The notes under the pieces: model-generated | Database searches by the model: none | Seen by the model: the letters and a program-made list of their open reading frames with translations, nothing else | What the model was told of the DNA's origin: nothing | Translations under genes and position numbers: made by a program | Shown: positions 9,354 to 18,282 of the stretch, piece after piece | Position numbering within the stretch: position 1 is the first letter of the stretch | Layout: each line of letters starts with the position of its first letter | From: JABEVB01 sp049965775 | GTDB taxonomy: Bacteria > Planctomycetota > Phycisphaerae > WQYP01 | Length of the DNA: 35,212 nucleotides | Direction: 5' to 3' | Assembly (NCBI GenBank): GCA_049965775.1 | Contig: JBMFVX010000015.1 | Coordinates: 1-35,212 of the forward strand

Positions 9354-11513
9354 TTACACCGTGGAAAACGCCGGCTGTCCGAGCGGGCCGGCGGCCAAAC
9401 CACCCGATGCCGGCGTATCGGTGGGCGATGGGTCTATCGGCCCGGCCGGTTTAACGCCCGCCGGCAAAGGTTTGCGGCTCACGCCGACATTGCCGGCGAG
9501 CCGTACCGAGTTTACCGCAATGACCACCACGGCCAACATGTGCACCAGCGCGGCCACCACCGGGCCAAACCAACCAAAAGCGGCAGCAGCTTCCGCGGCG
9601 CCGGCAAAAATCAGGGCGAAAATCAGATTCTGATAAATGGCGGTACGTGTTTGGCGGGCAAGATAAATCAGCAGCGGCACGCGGGTGAGGTCGTCTTTAA
9701 GCAGGACCGCATCGGCTGCCTGAATGGCCGCATCGGTGCCGCGCAACCCCAGCGCGATGCCCACCGTGGCTGCGGCCAGGGAAGGCGCGTCGTTAATGCC
9801 GTCGCCAATCATAGCCACGCCATGGTTGCCGCGCTGCAGCTGGCGCACCAATTCAACTTTTTGGCTGGGCAGCAGCTCGGCGTAAATATCGTCGCAGCCC
9901 ACCGCCTGACCCACCATTTGAGCGGCCTTGCGGCGATCGCCCGTCATCATGACTATTTTGTTGACACCCAGATTGCGCAGCCGCCGAATGGCACGGCGCG
10001 CTTCGGGCCGTATTTCGTCGGTCATATTGATGGCGCCCAGCAGTTGGCCCCCGCGAACCAGGTAAACCGGAACCACGGGTAACTCCTCGTGGGCGGCTTC
10101 CAAATCTTGTGCGGCGGTCACCAGCTCGGGCGGCAGTATTTTGACCGAGCCGGCCCGAACCGTTTGGCCGTCAAGCTGGGTTTCAACGCCCAAGCCCTCA
10201 AGAATTTTAACGTCGGCGGCGGCGGTAAAGCTGATGCCGCGCGATTTGGCGTGGTTCACAATGGCCCGGGCCAACGGGTGGCTGCTGCGGTTTTCAACTG
10301 TGGCGGCCAATCGCAGAAGCTCTTCTTCAGAGACTCCCGCTGTGGGGCGTACCGAGTTAACAACAAATATACCGGTGGTAAGTGTGCCGGTTTTGTCGAA
10401 TACCACGGTGTCGAGGCCTACGGAGGCTTCGATAAATGCCCCGGCTTTAATTTGTATGCCGCTGCGGCTGGCCCGCGCCAGGGCCACCACAATGGCCAGC
10501 GGCGATGCCAACAGCATGGCGCACGGGCAACCGACAACCCACATGGTAATCATGCGCGATGGCACGTTGCTTACCCACCACGCCACCACTGAAAGCCCAA
10601 GAATGATCGGCGTATAGAACGCAAAGAACTTGTCGGCCGCACGCACAATCTGCGGCTGAAAGGCTTGCGCCATGCGCACCAGTGCAATGGTTTGGCCCAG
10701 GGCCGAGTGCTCACCCACACGGGTCACTTCCACCTCTGCCGAGCCGGTAAGATTGATGGTGCCGGCCAGCACCGTTGCGCCCACGGCCTTGTCCACCGGA
10801 ATAGATTCTCCGGTCACCATGGATTCGTCCACGCTGGTGCTGCCGCTGGCAATGCGACCATCGCCGGCGATGCGCTCGCCGGGCTGCACCACCAGCATAT
10901 CGCCTACGCGAAGTTGCTCTGCGCCGATCACCACATCGGCATTGTTGCGCCGCACGCGTGCGTGCACCGGGGCCAGGTTTTGCAGGGCCAGTACGGCGTT
11001 GCGGGCGCTCTCGGCGGCGACCTGCTCAATTAAAGCGCCGATTTGCAGAATAAGCGCCACCGCGCCTGCTTCGATAAACCAGCCAAGCGCAATGGCTCCA
11101 ATAATGCTTGCCGCCACCAACTCGTTGACGTTGGTATGCCCCTTGGACAGCCCCTTGGCTGCGGAGTAAATGATCGGACCGCCGGAAATAACCGCCGCCA
11201 AAAGGCCCAACCCGCGGGCCAGCCCTAAAAGGGCGGGAAATTGGTACAAAATACTCGCGAGAATAATCAGTGCCACCGTGAGTGGTACCACCACAGTTAA
11301 CTGAAAGTTAAGACCCACACCCGAATGGCTGTGGCCGCCCTCGCCATGGTCGTGCCCGCATGCGCAAGCAATGCCATCGGGCGTGTCGTGGCTGTGGGAA
11401 TGGCTGTGGTCGTGCGCATGGTCGTGATCGTGGGCATGATCATGCTCGTGCTCGTGCGGCGTCGTGCCGGCAACCTGCGATTCACCGATAGACGACCTTG
11501 TTGTATCGCTCAC
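9354..11513 (-). CDS. Heavy-metal translocating P-type (P1B) ATPase with His-rich N-terminus
   Basis: The 719-residue protein shows the P-type ATPase core: actuator TGES (about 234-237), intramembrane CPC (329-331), phosphorylation motif DKTGT (373-377), the P1B-specific HP (412-413) and GDGINDAP (570-577). There is no N-terminal HMA domain. Residues 20-64 are instead a His/Asp-rich tail with a CACGHDH element, probably a Zn/Cd/Co-type binding segment. Start is GTG at 11513, with CCGGAG upstream. It is the first gene of the minus-strand operon and is followed by the SPFH genes. Oddly, the last helices lack the Lys and Asp typical of Zn/Cd/Pb pumps and carry a His-Met pair instead (VVAALVHMLAVVVIAVNSVRL region), so the transported metal is uncertain. 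Export of a divalent metal is the best guess. Confidence 0.9.
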   Translation of the reverse strand: MSDTTRSSIGESQVAGTTPHEHEHDHAHDHDHAHDHSHSHSHDTPDGIACACGHDHGEGGHSHSGVGLNFQLTVVVPLTVALIILASILYQFPALLGLARGLGLLAAVISGGPIIYSAAKGLSKGHTNVNELVAASIIGAIALGWFIEAGAVALILQIGALIEQVAAESARNAVLALQNLAPVHARVRRNNADVVIGAEQLRVGDMLVVQPGERIAGDGRIASGSTSVDESMVTGESIPVDKAVGATVLAGTINLTGSAEVEVTRVGEHSALGQTIALVRMAQAFQPQIVRAADKFFAFYTPIILGLSVVAWWVSNVPSRMITMWVVGCPCAMLLASPLAIVVALARASRSGIQIKAGAFIEASVGLDTVVFDKTGTLTTGIFVVNSVRPTAGVSEEELLRLAATVENRSSHPLARAIVNHAKSRGISFTAAADVKILEGLGVETQLDGQTVRAGSVKILPPELVTAAQDLEAAHEELPVVPVYLVRGGQLLGAINMTDEIRPEARRAIRRLRNLGVNKIVMMTGDRRKAAQMVGQAVGCDDIYAELLPSQKVELVRQLQRGNHGVAMIGDGINDAPSLAAATVGIALGLRGTDAAIQAADAVLLKDDLTRVPLLIYLARQTRTAIYQNLIFALIFAGAAEAAAAFGWFGPVVAALVHMLAVVVIAVNSVRLAGNVGVSRKPLPAGVKPAGPIDPSPTDTPASGGLAAGPLGQPAFSTV

Positions 11514-12139
11514 GTTGGCTCCGGATCAAAATAATACAGGAATGGCCCAATCAAGCCGCCACATTCCGCCACCTTACCCGCAGATGCACATCTATCCGCA
11601 CACCTGCCGAGGTGCACTGGCACCAAAAGCCGCTCTAACTAACCGACCAACCGAATTCAGCCAATTAGGTCAAACCCGGGCATTATCGGCGATGCTGCAC
11701 GGCAAGCTAAGCGCATACAATAGATGCAACCACCCCGGCTGCCAAGCCAGCAGATGCATGCGCGCAGGCTGCGGCCCATCGGCCGCTTTGCCCATCATCG
11801 CATGCCGCCGCGTGCGGGCAAGCTATTGCTACACCAACCCCAACGCACAGCCAAAGCGTGCCGCTTGGAGGCAGACGCAAATATTATCGGCTGTTAAATG
11901 CCAGACACTTCACGCCGCCTCGTGCAAATTTATACGCTTTTCAGCAGTGCACTGTTCAACGCCGCTGGCAGCACAGCCAAGCACGCCACGGTTATTATGC
12001 GGCTTTACACAGAAAACATTTCTTCTTGTGAAAATGTCGCGGTTGCGGTATTTACTCCCTTATACCGCGAACAATCGCCCAACTTGGCTTACGTTGTTAA
12101 CTGTTGCCGCTTTGCAAGCGCTGCTATAGTGCGCGGTTG
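11514..12139. other. Intergenic region between divergent genes; two small dyads, no gene seen
   Basis: About 630 bases separate the P-type ATPase start from the leader of the glycosyltransferase gene. Frames that stay open here give Cys/His/Pro-rich translations without recognisable structure, so I annotate no gene. Two small inverted repeats stand out near the right end: ACATTT/AAATGT at 12016-12037 and GCGGTAT/ATACCGC at 12045-12068. They could be operators for the rightward gene, but nothing in the sequence proves it. A TATTAT hexamer at 11531-11536 on the minus strand is a possible -10 element for the ATPase operon, without a convincing -35. Confidence 0.4.
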
Positions 12140-12170
12140 CTCGGAGCCTTTCCGAGTGGCTGATGGCCAC
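12140..12170 (+). promoter_or_regulatory. Tandem small hairpins in the leader of the glycosyltransferase gene
   Basis: Two adjacent stem-loops can be drawn: CTCGGA/TCCGAG with a five-base loop (12140-12156), and GTGGC/GCCAC with loop TGATG (12156-12170). The second holds the alternative ATG at 12163 in its loop. TATAGT at 12124-12129 just upstream is a plausible -10. These stems may influence which of two in-frame start codons (12163 or 12184) is used. They are short and could be chance. Confidence 0.3.
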
Positions 12171-12183
12171 GGAGAATGAGGTT

Positions 12184-14409
12184 ATGACGCGCAAAAAACT
12201 TTTGAGAATGCCACCTGCACAAGGCCCAGCGGATGTCGGAGCTGGCGGCTTTGGTCTTATCTTGATGGCTGTAGGCCTAACGCTTGCGGCTGTGGTTGCC
12301 GTCATGCTGGTCATTACCGGGCCACTAATGCCGACCGTGCTGGCCACACTTTGCAATACGGTGTGGGCCTTGACGGTGTTTGTGCCGGCCGCCATGTTCG
12401 GCCTGCTGCTCACACGCCCACTCATAAAGCGCCCTCTGGTTGGCACCAACGATTTTCCGCGGATGTATCAGCTCATTCTGGCGACCGCCCTTGGCTTGGG
12501 CTTTGAATCGCTGGCTACCCTGGGCTTAGGATGGCTGCACCTGCTGGGCCATGGCATTCCTGCTCTGATGCTGCTGGTGCTTGCGGCGGCAGGCTACCCT
12601 ACCGGGCGCAACTTTCTTAAAGATGCTATCAGCAAGCCGCCGGGCCGATTGACGCCCAGCGAAATCATTTTACTGTTGCTTATGGCTCTACCCGTGGCCA
12701 CGCTGCTGGTCGCGGCTTGCTTTCCGGCCGGGTCGCTGTGGCATACCGAAGGCAATGGCTACGATGTACTGGAATATCACCTGCAGTTACCCAAACAGTA
12801 CCTGGCAAGCAACAGTATTATGCCGGTGACTGGTAACATTTATTCCTATCTACCGCTGAATATTGAAATGCTTTATATGCTTGTGGGCAGCTTGGGAAAA
12901 ATCGCGCTTTCACCGGCTGACCTCTATGAGTTGGTGTACGGCAGTCAAATGCTGAATGTGCTCATCACACTGCTGACAGCCGCGGCGATTGCAATAGCGG
13001 TGCCGGGCATTTCACGGCGCAGTCGCCTGTTGGCGGCATTGGCCTATTTGGCCATACCCTGGACGCTCGTAACCGGATCGCTGGCTTATAACGACGGCGG
13101 CGCTTGCCTGTTTGGTGTTTTGGCGCTGGCCGCGGTGCTTCATGCGCCATGGCACAAAGCGCTGGCAGTTGGCGGCCAGCCGCAACACGAAAATTGCGCC
13201 GGCGCGGCGGGCGTAGCAAGCACCAGCCCGCGGCTCTCTGACAGCGCTATCACCTGCCTGCTTACGGGCATTCTGCTGGGTCTTGCTGTCGGCTGCAAAA
13301 TGACCGCGGGCGTCATGTTTGCCTTGCCCGTGGCCGCCATTTTGTTCGCCGGCCGGCACTGGAAAAAGCTGCTCGTAACCAGTCTGGTGGCTTTAGCGCT
13401 ATACAGCCCCTGGATGATTCGCAGCATGGCGGCCACCCATACGAGCAAAAGTCTTGGCAACCCCTTGTTTCCGCTCTTCGCCCAAACGCTGGGTATGGAC
13501 CACTGGACCACACGGCTGGCAGATCGCTTTGATCGTGGGCACCGCCCGCCTGCTCGGCTCGCAGGGTTGAACGGGCACTTGCGGGCGCTGGCCCAACAGT
13601 CGCTGCTGGATCGGCAATGGTCGCCGGGGGCGGCGGCCTTTGCCGGACTTTTTGGTAAACCACGCTTCACCACGCCTCCGGGCACACCTTGGATTGCCCG
13701 CTTGGGCATCATTTGGCTGGTATTTGTGCCCGCGGTGCTGGTGGCGCTGCTGCGGGGCCGCATGGCTCTGATGCTGCTTCTTGTGCTCGTCGTACAAGTG
13801 TTGGCATGGCTTACCTGCACACAGCTTGAAGCCAGGTTTTTGCTGCCCGCGGCGGTGCCGCTGGTTTGGCTTACCGCCTTGGCCGCAGATGCCATTGGCG
13901 GCCTGTCTCGCATGTTTATGGGTATGCTCGCGCTGCAGGCTCTCTTTTGCGCCCTGCTTTTATGGCCCGAAGCACACCTGCTTTTTGGCCCGCAGCCGGC
14001 CAATCGCCCGCTGGCGCTGGGTCGCATTTTTTTATTGCCGGAAGACTGGATTGATGACGATATCCCTCCGGGCACTTTTTCCACCAACACCACCATTTAC
14101 CTCGAAGGCTATTCAGCTTCGCTTTATGTGCGAGGCAAGGTCATCTATAGCACCGTGTTTGACCGCAATTTGCTGGCACAGCAACTGCGTAAAGGGCCGC
14201 AGGCCGCCGCACGCTGGCTTATAACCCACCGGGTGAATTACCTTGTTGTTGACTTCATGGAAATCGCCCGGCTGCGCCGAACGTATGGTTTCGATCGCGT
14301 GGTAACACCCGCGGCCATCGCCGCGATGGAACCTTTTGGCATAACACCCATACCCTGGAAAACCACCCCCGGCATCACCATTTACCGCTGCGGCGAAGTG
14401 AGACCATAG
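12184..14409 (+). CDS. GT-C family membrane glycosyltransferase-like protein
   Basis: The 741-residue protein has about a dozen hydrophobic helices, from LILMAVGLTLAAVVAVMLVI near the N-terminus to the mid-C-terminal region, followed by a soluble tail of about 130 residues that ends the protein. The first large extracytoplasmic loop carries NGYDVLEYHLQLPKQYL, an acidic motif of the kind that holds the catalytic Asp in GT-C enzymes using polyprenyl-phosphate sugars (ArnT/PMT-like). The sequence around GNIYSYLPLNIEMLYML fits this class of planctomycete membrane proteins. The start at 12184 is preferred because GAGG lies just before it; an in-frame ATG at 12163 sits in a hairpin loop. Likely role: transfer of a sugar to a lipid or surface polymer. 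Exact donor and acceptor are unknown. Confidence 0.7.
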   Translation: MTRKKLLRMPPAQGPADVGAGGFGLILMAVGLTLAAVVAVMLVITGPLMPTVLATLCNTVWALTVFVPAAMFGLLLTRPLIKRPLVGTNDFPRMYQLILATALGLGFESLATLGLGWLHLLGHGIPALMLLVLAAAGYPTGRNFLKDAISKPPGRLTPSEIILLLLMALPVATLLVAACFPAGSLWHTEGNGYDVLEYHLQLPKQYLASNSIMPVTGNIYSYLPLNIEMLYMLVGSLGKIALSPADLYELVYGSQMLNVLITLLTAAAIAIAVPGISRRSRLLAALAYLAIPWTLVTGSLAYNDGGACLFGVLALAAVLHAPWHKALAVGGQPQHENCAGAAGVASTSPRLSDSAITCLLTGILLGLAVGCKMTAGVMFALPVAAILFAGRHWKKLLVTSLVALALYSPWMIRSMAATHTSKSLGNPLFPLFAQTLGMDHWTTRLADRFDRGHRPPARLAGLNGHLRALAQQSLLDRQWSPGAAAFAGLFGKPRFTTPPGTPWIARLGIIWLVFVPAVLVALLRGRMALMLLLVLVVQVLAWLTCTQLEARFLLPAAVPLVWLTALAADAIGGLSRMFMGMLALQALFCALLLWPEAHLLFGPQPANRPLALGRIFLLPEDWIDDDIPPGTFSTNTTIYLEGYSASLYVRGKVIYSTVFDRNLLAQQLRKGPQAAARWLITHRVNYLVVDFMEIARLRRTYGFDRVVTPAAIAAMEPFGITPIPWKTTPGITIYRCGEVRP

Positions 14410-14684
14410 CGCCGGGAGCCAAGGCGCAAGATTTCGAATCAAAATCATTGAAAAATGGATTTACTGCTGTGTTCGCCGGTGGGCTTACACCGGACGACGG
14501 TGCGATGCAAGGCTGTAAACATCCAACAACAATATCTGACGTCCAAAGGGCTATGGCTGCGAGAATCATAATTGATGAAGAGCCGGGCGCACCCGCGTTG
14601 TCCTCAATAACAGATCAGAACATCACCCGCCAAGATAAAGTTTCTGGCCGCAAATATTTACCTCGATTGTGAATACGGCTACAA
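14410..14684. other. Intergenic stretch, no gene seen
   Basis: Between the glycosyltransferase stop and the putative sulfatase promoter lie about 275 bases with no supported gene. One stem, CCGGTG/CACCGG at 14476-14493, is visible but no T-run follows it, so it is not a convincing terminator. Confidence 0.4.
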
Positions 14685-14712
14685 TTCTGAACAGCGCTGT
14701 CAACAGTATAAA
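14685..14712 (+). promoter_or_regulatory. Putative sulfatase promoter with palindrome in the spacer
   Basis: TTCTGA (14685-14690) and TATAAA (14707-14712) are separated by 16 bases, and that spacer begins with a perfect 10-bp palindrome, ACAGCGCTGT (14691-14700). A palindrome between -35 and -10 is a common place for a repressor site. Both hexamers are imperfect matches, so this is a tentative assignment. Confidence 0.35.
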
Positions 14713-14749
14713 TATGTTGCCAGCCGATCTTGATGGAGGCACCTTTGTC

Positions 14750-16234
14750 ATGCGAATTATTTACATTGATGTAGACAGCCTGCGTGCCGATCATCTTGGC
14801 TGCTATGGCTATCATCGTAACACCTCGCCCAACATTGATGCCATAGCCCGCCGCGGCGTTCGATTTTCAGATTGCTGGGCATCCGATGCTCCATGCCTGC
14901 CCAGCCGCACCGCGTTGTATTCCGGACGTTTTGGCATCCATACCGGTGTTGTGGGCCACTGTGGAACGGCATCGCAACCCAAAATTGACCCGGCCCGGGG
15001 CTTTCGCGATACGTTTGTTGAGCAGGGCTTGGCGCGTCAACTCCAGAAAAAATCTATGCATACCGCCATGATCAGTCCATTTGGCCAGCGGCATGCCGCC
15101 CACTGGTTTTATGCGGGCTTCAATGAAATTCACAACACCGGCATGAATGGCATGGAATCGGCCGAGCACGTTATGCCGGTTGTGACGCGATGGCTGCGCG
15201 ATCATGCTGCAGGCGACAACTGGTTTTTGCACGTAAACTTTTGGGACCCGCATACGCCGTACCGCGCGCCGCTTTCCTATGGTGATCCCTTCAAGGATGA
15301 ACCATTGCCCGCTTGGCTTAACAGCATGGATGTCATTCGGCGTCACATGCGCATGACCGGCCCGCATACGGCCTTGGACCCCAACATGTACGATGAACAA
15401 CCCAACAGCCGCTATCCACGCTGGCCCGGCAAGGTTACTGATTTGGACTCCCTGCGTCGTGTTATTGACGGCTATGATACGGCTGTGCGCTACATGGATG
15501 ATGCTGTTGGCTCCATCCTGGCGCTGCTGAAGGAGGCAGGCGTTGCCGATGAGACGGCGATCATTATTTCGGCAGATCATGGTGAAAATCTGGGCGAGTT
15601 GGGCATTTATCACGAACACGCCACCGCTGACCGCGCCACATGCCAGGTGCCGCTGATTATTCAATGGCCGGGATGCGCCGGCGGCCATGTAGATTCGGGC
15701 TTGCATTACAGTTTGGACCTTGCGCCGACTCTGGCCGATTTACTTGAATTTAAGCCATGTCCGGTATGGGATGGCCAAAGTTTTGCCCCGGCGATCTTGC
15801 GGCACACCTCCGCTGGCCGCTCTGATTTGGTGGTAAGTCAATGCGCTCATGTTTGCCAGCGCAGTGTGCGCTGGGATCGCTGGCTCTATATGCGAACTTA
15901 TCACGATGGCTTTCATTTATTCCCGGATGAAATGCTTTTTGATCTGCAGGCCGACCCGTTTCAACAGCATGACCTGGCCAGGGAGCACGTTGATATTTGC
16001 CGCCAAGGTGCCTGGCGGCTGGCGGACTGGCATACGCGGCAGATGCAAAAAATGGCCGCCGCCCCCGGCGACGTTGTTGATCCTTTGTGGACCGTTATAC
16101 ACGAAGGCGGCCCGTGCCATGCCGAGCATAAAGGTCCTGACAGCCCACTGCGGGCCTATTTGCAGCGGCTTGAGGCAACCGGCCGCGCGGATGGAGCCGC
16201 GGCGCTGCGTGCGCGTTATGCCGCCTTTTTGTAG
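14750..16234 (+). CDS. Sulfatase-family hydrolase (formylglycine-type), apparently cytosolic
   Basis: The 494-residue protein begins with a metal-binding strand, YIDVDSLRADHLGCYGYHR, and carries the sulfatase signature with Cys49 in CLPSR followed by TALYSGRFGIHTG. That Cys is the one converted to formylglycine in active sulfatases of this family. The second metal-site motif, IIISADHGENLGE, is present further on, as is a HEHAT segment. The C-terminal part includes DLQADPFQQHDLA, typical of the family's C-terminal subdomain. The start at 14750 is chosen because GGAGG is ten bases upstream; the frame extends to a GTG at 14669 without adding a signal peptide. The absence of any secretion signal is notable, since many planctomycete sulfatases are exported. 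Substrate could be a sulfate or phosphate/phosphonate ester. Confidence 0.88.
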   Translation: MRIIYIDVDSLRADHLGCYGYHRNTSPNIDAIARRGVRFSDCWASDAPCLPSRTALYSGRFGIHTGVVGHCGTASQPKIDPARGFRDTFVEQGLARQLQKKSMHTAMISPFGQRHAAHWFYAGFNEIHNTGMNGMESAEHVMPVVTRWLRDHAAGDNWFLHVNFWDPHTPYRAPLSYGDPFKDEPLPAWLNSMDVIRRHMRMTGPHTALDPNMYDEQPNSRYPRWPGKVTDLDSLRRVIDGYDTAVRYMDDAVGSILALLKEAGVADETAIIISADHGENLGELGIYHEHATADRATCQVPLIIQWPGCAGGHVDSGLHYSLDLAPTLADLLEFKPCPVWDGQSFAPAILRHTSAGRSDLVVSQCAHVCQRSVRWDRWLYMRTYHDGFHLFPDEMLFDLQADPFQQHDLAREHVDICRQGAWRLADWHTRQMQKMAAAPGDVVDPLWTVIHEGGPCHAEHKGPDSPLRAYLQRLEATGRADGAAALRARYAAFL

Positions 16235-16341
16235 ATCAAAGGTTCAGGATTAAACACACACCGATGACCATCCCCACCCAAGATTGTTTCACGACGGGGG
16301 TAGTGGGAAGACAAATCACTCAATTCATTTTAGTCGCCCGT

Positions 16342-18282
16342 CTATTGAACAGGCGCGAGTACAAACTCTTGGATGGTCACAGATTTAAAGCCTGTGCCTT
16401 GGCTAAATGTAATCACGTTCTTGCCACTTACAAGCCTAACCGCAACAGGTTGTGTCTGTTGCCACATGCCATTGGTCCAGGGAATAGTCATTTCACTTGA
16501 ATTGCCGGCGTGATTAACATCCACAATCAACTTCTGGGGCGCCTTTACTGTCACAACCTTTGCCGTGAGTTGATACTCTCCGGCGTGATTTGTGAAAACC
16601 GTGTAAGAAATTGGCGATGTGCTTAACTGGTGGTGCCGACCCCGCCCCTTCCACCAGGCAACATAATGAGCCTGCATGCCACCGAGGAAGCTTTTGGTAA
16701 AGCTAATGGCACGAAAGCCTCGAGGAAGACTCTTTTGGCAAGCCACGGCAGGAATATGAATGACACCCTGGCCATCGGTGGTAACTTCCATTTCGGCTCG
16801 AGATACCGGCGCAGCCTCCACCATTTGAGCCTTCGTGAGACCATACATCTGGGCCAACTGTGCGTAGCTTGGAGCCTTTGGTGCTGGAGCACCGGAGGCA
16901 ACGATGGCACGTTCTATCTTGATCGCCAGAGCATACCACAAACCACCCGTACCAGGCGTTCGCAGATTGGGCCTTTGCTCACCAAGTGCCTCCGCGACCC
17001 ATTGGGCACGTAAGGCTTTAATGAATTGCTGAGGATAGCGCCGTGCCTGTGTTTCAAGGTAAAAATTCAAGCCGCTGCGATTATTCCACCAAGCCCATTG
17101 CCAGCCGGCGCCCAATGCAGACACCCAACCATTGGGAGTCCAGTGGCTCATTGCCGCGTGACCACGCTGCTGATATCCCCATACGGGAATACCAAAGGCC
17201 CGTTCCCCAAGTCGGCCCATCCATGCGCGTGGACCACACTCTCCACCACCCGCCAGGATACGTGCGGCAAAGAGTCCAGAAACCAAGTCCCAATTGGGAT
17301 GACAATAACCAACATCGGTATGAACCGGGTTGAGGTATTGCTCACTGAAGATGTACTGCGGCTCATAGTTTTGGAGCATGGTGCGGTACCATGAGATTTC
17401 CTTGTCGGTAAAAGAATCGTTTGTAACGAAACGACAATCCCAAGTGGTTAAAGTCGGAAAATAGGGGCTTAGGTCTTTGTCGAGATAAGCCTTCTGGTAA
17501 TTAAGGAATCGCTTAACAGGACTAAATGGTGTTGGAGCATTACCAAGAGAAGCAGACTTTGGACCAACGGAAGTCTTTCCCGGAGCTTGCATCAAGGCGG
17601 TGCCCAACGCCAGCCGCTGAAGAATGCCCTTGTGCGCTTCGGCACTGGTTTTCTCAATAGCTGTATATATTCGCATGGTAAGACCATAGTTGCCATGGCG
17701 AGCGCCATCGGCCATCTGCATCTGCTTCATGAGCGCTGGTTCGTTGAGCAGTTCGTTAATCAACTGCTCCTGCTCGGGAGACTGCTGGGCGAAAGCTGCC
17801 AGCCCACGAGGTGTGGCGTAACCAATAATGGAGGCCTTTACAAGAGCGGCATCGAGGTTATCGCTGGACAAGAAGCCGTTAATTCGGCGAAGAAGAGGCA
17901 TCGCTACCGCCTGGCAACGGATCAATGCATCGCCGTAAGACATCCTGCCGTTGCTACCCTGGCGGGCACGAGCCGCCATAGCACGCGATTCTCCTTTGTG
18001 CATTGCAAATTTCTTACTAAGAAGGTAGGGCTTGCAAGCCGTTTCAGCACGGTACGCAGCCATAAAGCGGGCTTCCATCGCCGGATCAATGGATGGCAAG
18101 GCGTTTTTAATTTGTTGCTCAAGACGGTGCAATACGGCGGCATATTGGGCCATAAGCTCCTGGCCATGCGGGGTCAGAGCAACAGGTCTGGGCTGCCTGT
18201 AACGCCGGGCAACCGCAGAATGTCTCGGGCACAGCAACAGAGCCAACGCGCACAGCAAACCTGCAAGGAGATACTTTTTCAT
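16342..18282 (-). CDS. Secreted protein with transglutaminase-like core and C-terminal beta domain
   Basis: The 646-residue protein has a clear signal peptide (MKKYLLAGLLCALALLLCP). A helical N-terminal region of about 200 residues follows, then a segment with Cys349 in GGECGPRAWMGRLGERAFGIPVWG and His375/His380 in RGHAAMSHWTPNGWV. A Cys on a helix start, a following IPVxG-type strand and a His-x-Trp pattern are the layout of papain/transglutaminase-like folds. The assignment is by pattern only. The last ~130 residues (SYTVFTNHAGEYQLTAKVVTV, VDVNHAGNSSEMTIPW, GKNVITFSQG) resemble a carbohydrate-binding beta-sandwich module of the CBM6/35 kind. AAAGGA stands ten bases before the ATG. It is transcribed toward the sulfatase gene. 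Possible role: cell-surface peptide or glycan-associated enzyme. Confidence 0.6.
   Translation of the reverse strand: MKKYLLAGLLCALALLLCPRHSAVARRYRQPRPVALTPHGQELMAQYAAVLHRLEQQIKNALPSIDPAMEARFMAAYRAETACKPYLLSKKFAMHKGESRAMAARARQGSNGRMSYGDALIRCQAVAMPLLRRINGFLSSDNLDAALVKASIIGYATPRGLAAFAQQSPEQEQLINELLNEPALMKQMQMADGARHGNYGLTMRIYTAIEKTSAEAHKGILQRLALGTALMQAPGKTSVGPKSASLGNAPTPFSPVKRFLNYQKAYLDKDLSPYFPTLTTWDCRFVTNDSFTDKEISWYRTMLQNYEPQYIFSEQYLNPVHTDVGYCHPNWDLVSGLFAARILAGGGECGPRAWMGRLGERAFGIPVWGYQQRGHAAMSHWTPNGWVSALGAGWQWAWWNNRSGLNFYLETQARRYPQQFIKALRAQWVAEALGEQRPNLRTPGTGGLWYALAIKIERAIVASGAPAPKAPSYAQLAQMYGLTKAQMVEAAPVSRAEMEVTTDGQGVIHIPAVACQKSLPRGFRAISFTKSFLGGMQAHYVAWWKGRGRHHQLSTSPISYTVFTNHAGEYQLTAKVVTVKAPQKLIVDVNHAGNSSEMTIPWTNGMWQQTQPVAVRLVSGKNVITFSQGTGFKSVTIQEFVLAPVQ

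Noticed and set aside
8892..10082. 396-codon plus-strand frame opposite the SPFH fusion and P-type ATPase
   Set aside because: It spans two convincing genes and the gap between them on the other strand and has a basic, low-information translation.
11464..12129. 221-codon plus-strand frame in the divergent intergenic region
   Set aside because: It begins inside the ATPase gene and gives a Cys/Pro/Thr-rich product without a ribosome site or recognisable fold.
14476..14493. CCGGTG/CACCGG stem as terminator of the glycosyltransferase gene
   Set aside because: No run of T follows the stem and it is 67 bases from the stop codon; a chance GC-rich dyad is more likely.
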